Below, piece after piece: positions 1 to 5,587 of a stretch of DNA of 7,757 bases. This stretch comes from Nitrospiraceae bacterium UBA6905 (GTDB lineage Bacteria > Nitrospirota > Thermodesulfovibrionia > Thermodesulfovibrionales > UBA6898), in contig DKBH01000061.1 in assembly GCA_002451165.1 (NCBI GenBank), forward strand, positions 1 to 7,757, read 5' to 3'. A program made the position numbers and the translations under genes. A model generated the notes under the pieces. It was not told the DNA's origin and made no database searches. It worked only from the letters and a program-made list of their open reading frames with translations. Each line of letters starts with the position of its first letter. Position 1 is the stretch's first letter.

Positions 1-1145
1 TCGACGACGAGGATGACATCCTTGCCCAGGGGGGCTTTCATGGTTATCGTATGGGATTTTGTGCCGAAGGACATACCAAGGGCCTTCTGGACGGCGGCAT
101 AACCGAACGCAGCCGATGAATCCATGTTCCCTGATCCAATGACGCTGCTCATGAACTTCCTGAGCATGTAATTGTCCTCATTGGTACAGCGATGAGATCC
201 GATCGCTCCGACAGCATCCCTGCCATGCGCCGCAATGACATGCGTGAGACTGTCGCTGGCAAACTTGAGTGCCTCGTCCCATGTTGCAGGAACAAGCTCG
301 CCGTCTCTTCTCATGAGAGGGGTCTTCAGCCGGTTCTCACTGTAAATGTAATCGATGCCGAACCGTCCTCTTCCGCAAAGGTTCCCTTCGCTCCGCCCGT
401 TATCTTCTTTTGCGCGGGACCGGAGGATCTTACCCTCACGTGTCCCGATGGTGAGGGTGCAGCCGCATCCACAGAAAGGACAGATTGAGTCTTTTTCTTC
501 GAGGAACCATGCACGTGCCTGGAATTTCATGGGTTTGCTGAGCAGTGCTCCTGTGGGGCAGATATCAATGCACTGCCCGCAGTAGTCGCACTCAAGTATC
601 TCTCCGAACGCCGGCTGCACGACCGTAGGGAATCCTCTTCCGATAAAACCGAGGGCGCCGCGGCCCTGATGTTCTGCGCAGATGCGAACGCATTTGCCGC
701 AGAGGATACAGCGGTTTGCCGTGAGTTCGACAAGCGGCCCCCGTACGTCCGGCGGCATCTCCTTGCGGTGTCTGATAAACCTTCCCTCAGGCTTTCCGTA
801 TTCATAGGCGATGTCCTGCAGGTCGCATTCACCTGCCTTGTCGCATATCGGACAGTCCAGCGGATGATGGATCAGCAGGAGTTCCAGGACCGTCTGTCGC
901 ACCTTCCGCAGCTTTGGGGTGTCGGTCTTGATTACCATCCCGGGAGCAACCGGTGTGGAACAGGACGCAAGGAGTCTCGGATTCCCCTCCTGCTCAACAA
1001 CGCAGAGTCTGCATCCTCCATACGGCCTGAGCCTCTTGTCATAACACATGTTCGGTATGTTAATGCCGATCTTTTTCGCGGCAGCAAGAATGGTCGCACC
1101 TTCCTCGACCGCGACTTGTTTGTCGTCTATGATAAGTTCGACCAT
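1..1145 (-). CDS. nuoG: NuoG-like iron-sulfur/molybdopterin oxidoreductase subunit (partial, C-terminus beyond left edge)
   Basis: About 381 N-terminal residues are visible; the frame stays open to the window edge, so the C-terminus is missing. Domains in order: a [2Fe-2S] ferredoxin domain (C34, C45, C48, C62); a NuoG His-Cys cluster motif (H94, C98, C101, C107); two [4Fe-4S] sites (C146/C149/C152/C156 and C186/C189/C192/C196); then a molybdopterin-oxidoreductase domain opening with a C222-x2-C225-x3-C229-x27-C257 cluster. This order is that of NuoG and of NAD-linked formate dehydrogenase alpha subunits. At the place where formate dehydrogenases carry Cys or Sec followed by His, I read FGYA (residues 347-350), so a NuoG role in electron transfer is favoured over formate oxidation. 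The start ATG directly follows the nuoF stop (TAGATG), with AGGAGG 8 nt upstream inside nuoF, implying translational coupling. The NuoG call is moderately sure because the rest of the domain is not seen. Confidence 0.85.
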   Translation of the reverse strand, partial: MVELIIDDKQVAVEEGATILAAAKKIGINIPNMCYDKRLRPYGGCRLCVVEQEGNPRLLASCSTPVAPGMVIKTDTPKLRKVRQTVLELLLIHHPLDCPICDKAGECDLQDIAYEYGKPEGRFIRHRKEMPPDVRGPLVELTANRCILCGKCVRICAEHQGRGALGFIGRGFPTVVQPAFGEILECDYCGQCIDICPTGALLSKPMKFQARAWFLEEKDSICPFCGCGCTLTIGTREGKILRSRAKEDNGRSEGNLCGRGRFGIDYIYSENRLKTPLMRRDGELVPATWDEALKFASDSLTHVIAAHGRDAVGAIGSHRCTNEDNYMLRKFMSSVIGSGNMDSSAAFGYAAVQKALGMSFGTKSHTITMKAPLGKDVILVV

Positions 1146-3008
1146 CTATTTTTCCTCCTTTGCCCCAACCGCAGTCTTTGAAAGGAACTCATGGGGATCT
1201 CCCTCAAACCCTGCAGGGAGGATCCGGATCGAGTTGAACTTGCAGGTGTCGTAACAGGTCCTGCAGTGGACGCAGAGTTCCTGGATGATCTTATGGGGGA
1301 CCTTCTTTTCTCCGACAACCGCCTTTGCCGGGCAGGCCCTGAGGCACGCGCCACAGGCCTTGCAGAGTTTCTCATCGATCCAGAATGTGGTAAGGTTCCG
1401 GCACACACCTGCCTGGCACCATTTCTGGTGTATATGCGATTCATATTCATGCTTGAAATACCTCAACGTTGAAAGGACTGGATTGGGTGCCGTCTGCCCA
1501 AGGCCGCAGAGCGATGTGGTGATGATATCCCTGCTCAGGTCTTCGAGGGTGGCGATGTCGCCTTCCTTCCCCTTCCCCTCCGCGATATCCGTGAGCATGT
1601 CGAGAAGGATCTTCGTGCCTACGCGGCAGGGCGTGCATTTCCCACAGGACTCGTCGGCCGTGAACTCAAGGAAGAACTTTGCCGTACCCACCATGCAGGT
1701 ATTATCATCCATGACGACCATGCCCCCGGAACCTACGATTGCTCCGGTTGCCACGATATCTTCATAGGTTACCGGTATATCAAGCAGATGCTCGGGAATA
1801 CAGCCCCCCGACGGGCCGCCCAGCTGAACAGACTTGAATTTTTTCCCTTTCTTAATGCCCCCGCCGATATCGTAGATAATGGTTCTCAAAGGTATACCCA
1901 TAGGGACCTCGACAAGACCTACGTTATTGACAGCGCCGGTCAGCGCGAATACCTTGGTACCCGCCGATTTTTCCGTACCGAGACTGCGGTACCATGCCGA
2001 TCCATTCAGAATAATGGGGGCTATCTGTGCGAGGGTCTCGACATTGTTCAGCACCGAGGGCTTGTCCCAGAGGCCTTTCACTGCTGGGAAAGGAGGTCGC
2101 GGCCGGGGCATGCCGCGTTTCCCCTCTATGGACCTCATGAGGGCTGTTTCTTCGCCGCAGACGAATGCTCCGGCACCGAGATATATGTCAAGTTCAAAAT
2201 CAAATCCGGAGCCGAGGATATTTTTGCCGAGAAGTCCTGCCTCAGTCGCCTGGTCTATGGCCATCCTGAGGCGCTTGACCGCGAGCGGGTATTCAGCCCT
2301 CACATAGATATAGCCCTGATGGGCGCCGATAGCCTTGGCACCGATGATCATTCCTTCAATCACCGAGTGCGGGTCTGCCTCCATGACCGAACGGTCCATG
2401 AATGCGCCGGGGTCTCCTTCGTCACCGTTACAGAGCATAAACTTGACGTCTGATGTTACTTTTGAGGCGAATTCCCACTTCAAGCCCGTTGAGAATCCTG
2501 CACCGCCCCTTCCTCTCAGGCCGGAGTCCTTGACGGTCTTGATGATCTCCTCGGGGGTCATTTCCGTGAGCGCTTTAGCCGCTGCCTGATATCCGTCTCG
2601 CGCAATATACTCTTCGATTTTTTCGGGGTCGATGAGCCCCTTGTTCCTGAGTACCCTGAGCACCTGGTGTTTGAAGAAGGGGATATCTTTCATGCCCGGG
2701 ATTGCAGCCTTTTTTTCCGGTTCCCTGAACATGAGCTTCTGGTACGGCCTCCCTTTGAGGAAGTGTTCCTCAACCAGTGCCGGAACTTCTTCGACCGTTA
2801 CCTTCTGATAAAAGATTTCTTCAGGGTACACTGCCATGACCGGGCCTTCGGCGCAGTAGCCGTTGCAACCGGTAAGCACGATCTTGATCTCCTCAGTGAG
2901 GCCTTTCTTCGCAAGCTCTTGCTCGAGAGCTGCCTTGACCTTTGTCGTACCGCTGGCAACACAACCGGTGCCTGCACATAACATGAGATGCGAGCGAACC
3001 TTTTCCAT
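1146..3008 (-). CDS. nuoF: NuoF/HydB-type NADH- and FMN-binding flavoprotein subunit, 620 aa
   Basis: Predicted NADH-oxidising, FMN-containing subunit of a cytoplasmic electron-input module. Domains in order: an N-terminal thioredoxin-fold [2Fe-2S] domain (about 5-90; C11, C16, C48, C52); the NuoF core with GRGGAGFSTG (166-175, NADH site), GDEGDPGAFMDR (195-206, FMN site) and GAGAFVCGEETAL (278-290); an SLBB-like region (about 350-410); the N3-type [4Fe-4S] site (C455, C458, C461, C501); and a C-terminal 2x[4Fe-4S] ferredoxin domain (C549/C552/C555/C559 and C579/C582/C585/C589), preceded by a conserved-looking C531-x4-C536. Classical complex I NuoF (about 430-450 aa) lacks both end domains. 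The extended form matches HydB/HndC-type subunits of NAD(P)-linked hydrogenases, formate dehydrogenases and flavin-based bifurcating complexes. The start is supported by AGGAGG 6 nt upstream; the preceding gene ends 45 nt before it. The family call is firm. Whether it feeds complex I or a bifurcating enzyme is open. Confidence 0.95.
   Translation of the reverse strand: MEKVRSHLMLCAGTGCVASGTTKVKAALEQELAKKGLTEEIKIVLTGCNGYCAEGPVMAVYPEEIFYQKVTVEEVPALVEEHFLKGRPYQKLMFREPEKKAAIPGMKDIPFFKHQVLRVLRNKGLIDPEKIEEYIARDGYQAAAKALTEMTPEEIIKTVKDSGLRGRGGAGFSTGLKWEFASKVTSDVKFMLCNGDEGDPGAFMDRSVMEADPHSVIEGMIIGAKAIGAHQGYIYVRAEYPLAVKRLRMAIDQATEAGLLGKNILGSGFDFELDIYLGAGAFVCGEETALMRSIEGKRGMPRPRPPFPAVKGLWDKPSVLNNVETLAQIAPIILNGSAWYRSLGTEKSAGTKVFALTGAVNNVGLVEVPMGIPLRTIIYDIGGGIKKGKKFKSVQLGGPSGGCIPEHLLDIPVTYEDIVATGAIVGSGGMVVMDDNTCMVGTAKFFLEFTADESCGKCTPCRVGTKILLDMLTDIAEGKGKEGDIATLEDLSRDIITTSLCGLGQTAPNPVLSTLRYFKHEYESHIHQKWCQAGVCRNLTTFWIDEKLCKACGACLRACPAKAVVGEKKVPHKIIQELCVHCRTCYDTCKFNSIRILPAGFEGDPHEFLSKTAVGAKEEK
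1154..1159 (-). promoter_or_regulatory. Ribosome binding site of the nuoG-like gene inside the nuoF end
   Basis: AGGAGG on the minus strand within the last codons of nuoF, 8 nt before the nuoG-like ATG that directly abuts the nuoF stop. It supports coupled translation of the two subunits and the chosen start of the partial gene. Confidence 0.75.
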
Positions 3009-3053
3009 CTATATCCTCCTGAATCTTCCTATGCTCGAGTGATGTTCCCTGTG

Positions 3054-3437
3054 TCAATACGTAGTCTCGCAGCCGGAAACGAGGGCATACTTCTCCACCG
3101 GCTTTCCGCCGAGCACATGCTCGCGGAAGATCTCACGGATCTTCTCGTCGGTAAGGTCACAGTAGCGCACCGGAGGCTGGTTTGCGAGCTCTATCGTTGC
3201 GAGGGGCTCTTTAGCGCAAAGGCCGGCGCATCCTGACGTCGTTACGATGATGTCATTCCGGTTTACCTTGGCGATCTCTTCCATGACCGCGGTCATGATG
3301 TTGCGCGCACCGGCCGCAATGCCGCAGGTGCCCATGTGAACGATGATCTTTACGGTATAGCCGCCTTCCCTGAGCGTGAAGTCAGCCTTGTATTTTTCCT
3401 TTATCTTCTGGAGATCTGCTATGGTGAGTTTCGGCAT
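3054..3437 (-). CDS. Stand-alone [2Fe-2S] thioredoxin-fold ferredoxin-like protein, 127 aa
   Basis: Small NuoE/HydC-like [2Fe-2S] thioredoxin-fold protein of the type often encoded beside HydB-like NuoF subunits; probably an electron-transfer or accessory subunit of the same complex. Visible motifs are HMGTCGIAAGAR (34-45) with C38, and SGCAGLC (68-74) with C70 and C74. The usual first cysteine of the C-x4-C pair is missing: H34 or V33 lies there depending on alignment. C93 (in RYCDLT) and C123 are extra cysteines. From memory, related proteins share the GTCGIAAGA form, so this may be a family trait rather than decay. The start is set at 3437 because AGGAGG lies 6 nt upstream and the family-like MPKLTIADLQ begins there. 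A start at 3476 in the same frame would overlap the end of the preceding gene and has less support. Only 1 nt separates it from the preceding stop. Confidence 0.82.
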   Translation of the reverse strand: MPKLTIADLQKIKEKYKADFTLREGGYTVKIIVHMGTCGIAAGARNIMTAVMEEIAKVNRNDIIVTTSGCAGLCAKEPLATIELANQPPVRYCDLTDEKIREIFREHVLGGKPVEKYALVSGCETTY

Positions 3438-3438
3438 C

Positions 3439-4368
3439 TTATCCCTCCTGTCCCGCAACTGCTGCGGTTTCTTCATCCGGGGACTGGCTGCTTACCGGCC
3501 CTCCGTACTCTCCGATGACCTTCAGCGCCTTTGACGGCGTCAGTGCGCCGTATGTTTCCTGGTCTATCATCATAACCGGAGCAAGGCCGCATGCCCCGAG
3601 GCATCTGACCCCTTCAATAGAGAACTTCTTGTCCTCGGTCGTTTCTCCGATGTCAATCTTGAGCTGTTCCTTGATCTTATCGAGCACTCCCTCAATCCCC
3701 TTCACATAGCATGCTGTCCCGAGACATACCCTGACATTATGGTCCCCCCTTGGCTTCATGGTGAAAAAGGAATAGAAGGAGACGACGCTGTGCACCTCAG
3801 CCTCGGGCATATTAAGACCCTTCGCTATTCTCTTTTGCACAACCGGAGGAAGAAATCCCACGATTTCCTGTGCTCTCTGAAGCACCGGAATAAGAGAGCC
3901 GGGACGGTGGCGGTACTCCCTGATCACTCTATCCAGTTCTTTTGCCATGGCAGGGGGAAATTCCTCGGGCGCTTTCTCCTCTGCAGGTTTCCTGCCTTCT
4001 GCCCATTCGACAGCCCTCTTGGTCACATCGAGCAATACCGAAGGCGTGAACGGTTTCGGCACATAATCGATGATGCCTAGTTCAAGGGCCTCCTTCATGG
4101 TCTCCTGCGAAGGGTAGCCCGTGATGATGACAATGCCGATATTGGGCCTCGACTTCTTAATCCATCTGATCAGCGTAATGCCGTCTACTTCCGGCATCTT
4201 CAGATCAGTAAAGACGAGATCATAGGTCCCCTGCTCCATCTTCAGGATCGCCTCGCGGCCTCCGAGTGCTCCCTCTATCTGATAGCCCTCGCTTTTCAGG
4301 ACCCGTTCGGCGCTCCTGATGACGACGAGTTCATCATCAACGACCAGGATTTTGGGTTCATCTGACAT
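3439..4368 (-). CDS. nuoE: Response-regulator receiver fused to NuoE-type [2Fe-2S] subunit, 309 aa
   Basis: Fusion of a signalling input to a respiratory subunit. Residues about 5-122 form a complete CheY-like receiver: acidic pair D11/D12, phosphoacceptor D55 (in VFTDLKMP), T83 and K105 (in PKPFTP). A charged linker (about 123-138, rich in Glu, Lys and Pro) leads to a NuoE/HydC domain (about 140-288) with the helical N-terminal part and four [2Fe-2S] ligands C215, C220, C256 and C260 in C-x4-C and C-x3-C pairs. The tail (290-309) is acidic and Ala/Ser-rich. NuoE normally passes electrons next to NuoF in the NADH-oxidising module and is about 160 aa with no receiver. GAGGAGG sits 5 nt before the ATG, and the fusion is one open frame with no internal stop. 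All phosphorylation and cluster residues are intact, so both halves look functional. There is no DNA-binding domain. Phospho-control of electron entry is inference. Confidence 0.93.
   Translation of the reverse strand: MSDEPKILVVDDELVVIRSAERVLKSEGYQIEGALGGREAILKMEQGTYDLVFTDLKMPEVDGITLIRWIKKSRPNIGIVIITGYPSQETMKEALELGIIDYVPKPFTPSVLLDVTKRAVEWAEGRKPAEEKAPEEFPPAMAKELDRVIREYRHRPGSLIPVLQRAQEIVGFLPPVVQKRIAKGLNMPEAEVHSVVSFYSFFTMKPRGDHNVRVCLGTACYVKGIEGVLDKIKEQLKIDIGETTEDKKFSIEGVRCLGACGLAPVMMIDQETYGALTPSKALKVIGEYGGPVSSQSPDEETAAVAGQEG
3444..3449 (-). promoter_or_regulatory. Ribosome binding site fixing the start of the stand-alone ferredoxin-like gene
   Basis: AGGAGG on the minus strand, 6 nt before the ATG at 3437. 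It lies inside the last codons of the RR-NuoE gene and decides for the 127-residue start over the longer frame beginning at 3476. Confidence 0.75.
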
Positions 4369-4390
4369 AAATCCTCCTCGTATGGTTCAG

Positions 4391-5158
4391 TTAAATCGTG
4401 ATCAGCTCAATGCGCGCAAGCCAGAGAAGCCATCCTTCGCTCAGATTATCCCTGACGAGTGCGCTCATCGCGGTATTTGCATGCTGGTTTACCTCGATCA
4501 CCCTTCCGGTCATGGGGGCGATTAGGTCATCGGCCTGTCCGCTGCTCGTGAGGATCTTGCCGAAGCTCTCTCCTGCCATAATAGTCCTCAGATGAGGAGA
4601 TACCTCAATGGAGGCGAGCTGTCCGGCAAGAAGCCAGTACCGTGCATCGCAGCCGACTTCCCAGATGTTATTCTTGAGCGGTCTTGCCCAGGTTCCTTCC
4701 TTATAGAAGAGGACAGGATTCTGGGTGTCCCGCAGATTGACAATATCGTTTCTGAACTCATCGATAAAAGCCTTTCTCAGAATCCACCCGCGGTTGTCAA
4801 ACACCTTGCGGGCAACGTTCATCATAAACTCGGGCGTGAAGGGCTTTTCAATAAATTCGAAGGCGCCGAGCCTCACAGATTCCTTGGCATCCTCAAGAGT
4901 GGGATAACCCGTGATGATGACGACATCGAGCTTCGGCTGAACGTTCTTTGATTCGCGAAGAACCGTGATACCATTCATGTCGGGCAACCTGACATCGGAG
5001 ATCAGCAGATCGAACTCTTCGGTCGACACCTTTTTGATGGCATCTTCGCCCTTGTCGACGGTAATGATGTTAAATCCCTCGGCGCCGAGAATCCTCTTGC
5101 AGCTCAGCGTGACGACGGGATCATCATCAAGAACCAATATCTTACCCTTACTTTCCAT
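4391..5158 (-). CDS. Response-regulator receiver fused to degenerate GcvH-like (lipoyl-type) domain, 255 aa
   Basis: Residues about 5-122 are an intact receiver with D11/D12, phosphoacceptor D55 (in ISDVRLP), T83 and K105 (in EKPFTP). Residues about 154-255 resemble glycine cleavage H protein: GTWARP (155-160) matches the GcvH start, then AGESFG (195-200), a loop at 204-215, APMTGRVIEVN (214-224) and EGWLLWLARI (241-250), which corresponds to the GcvH end. In GcvH the lipoyl lysine sits in an ESVKA-like turn. Here the aligned turn reads TSSGQ (204-208) and G207 takes the lysine position, so classical lipoylation is unlikely. The domain may therefore be a protein-docking module or sense something else. 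AAGGAGG lies 6 nt before the ATG. The preceding receiver gene ends 54 nt before it, and the RR-NuoE gene begins 22 nt after it. Receiver call firm; GcvH-like call good but by eye. Confidence 0.88.
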   Translation of the reverse strand: MESKGKILVLDDDPVVTLSCKRILGAEGFNIITVDKGEDAIKKVSTEEFDLLISDVRLPDMNGITVLRESKNVQPKLDVVIITGYPTLEDAKESVRLGAFEFIEKPFTPEFMMNVARKVFDNRGWILRKAFIDEFRNDIVNLRDTQNPVLFYKEGTWARPLKNNIWEVGCDARYWLLAGQLASIEVSPHLRTIMAGESFGKILTSSGQADDLIAPMTGRVIEVNQHANTAMSALVRDNLSEGWLLWLARIELITI

Positions 5159-5212
5159 GGCTGCCCTCCTTATGAGCGCTGCTTGTCCGGTTTCATCCGT
5201 GGCCTGCAGCCC

Positions 5213-5587
5213 TTACTTGTTTCGTGTCTTAAACACATTCGATACCGTGGCAATGAGCATATCGGGCGTAAAAGGCTTTTCAATGTAGTCGAAGGCTCCG
5301 AGCTTGATCGCCTTTACCGCGGTCTCGACGGTCTGATAGCCGGTTACGATGACAACGTCCGTCGTCGGCCATTTTCCTTTGATGTTCGCGAGCACTTCTA
5401 TGCCGTCCATATTCGGCATCTTGAGGTCGGTGAGGACGAGGTCAAAGGACTCCTCCTCCAGCAGTTTCATCCCCTCAGCACCGTTCTTTGCCATCTTGAG
5501 CTCATATCCTTCAGGCACGAGCGTCCGGCTGCAGCTCAACCGAACGATGTCTTCATCGTCGATGATGAGTATTTTCCCCTTGCTCAT
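5213..5587 (-). CDS. Single-domain response regulator (CheY-like receiver), 124 aa
   Basis: A receiver domain with nothing attached: acidic residues D10/D11, phosphoacceptor D54 (in LTDLKMP), T82 (in VTGY) and K104 (in EKPFTP) are all in place. At 124 residues it is the length of a bare CheY/Spo0F-type domain, so it probably acts by protein contact or as a phosphorelay shuttle. Its ATG overlaps the stop of the histidine kinase by 4 nt (ATGA), with AAGGAGA 4 nt before the start. The two are thus translationally coupled and very likely a cognate pair. It resembles the receiver halves of the next two genes, including the shared TGY and KPFTP motifs, which suggests local duplication. Confidence 0.94.
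   Translation of the reverse strand: MSKGKILIIDDEDIVRLSCSRTLVPEGYELKMAKNGAEGMKLLEEESFDLVLTDLKMPNMDGIEVLANIKGKWPTTDVVIVTGYQTVETAVKAIKLGAFDYIEKPFTPDMLIATVSNVFKTRNK

Noticed and set aside
1..1145. Annotation as an active formate dehydrogenase alpha subunit
   Set aside because: The Cys/Sec-His pair expected about 90-100 residues after the fourth cluster cysteine reads FGYA instead, and the neighbours are NuoE- and NuoF-like.
1..1145. Annotation as a HydA-type [FeFe] hydrogenase
   Set aside because: After the ferredoxin-like domains comes a molybdopterin-type C-x2-C-x3-C-x27-C segment, not H-cluster motifs.
192..1254. Several open frames on the plus strand opposite the nuoG-like and nuoF genes
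   Set aside because: They lie opposite long minus-strand genes with clear domain motifs, lack convincing ribosome sites, and their peptides are rich in Ser, Arg and Pro without any recognisable motif.
3438..3476. A longer start (ATG at 3476) for the stand-alone ferredoxin-like gene
   Set aside because: It would overlap the end of the RR-NuoE gene and adds a KKPQQLRDRRDK peptide, while a strong AGGAGG precedes the ATG at 3437, which begins a family-like N-terminus.
5159..5211. Inverted repeat GGCTGC/GCAGCC between the lone receiver gene and the receiver-GcvH gene as a terminator or attenuator
   Set aside because: Only 6 bp with a loop of about 41 nt, no following T-run, and one arm merely flanks the ribosome site; too weak to call.
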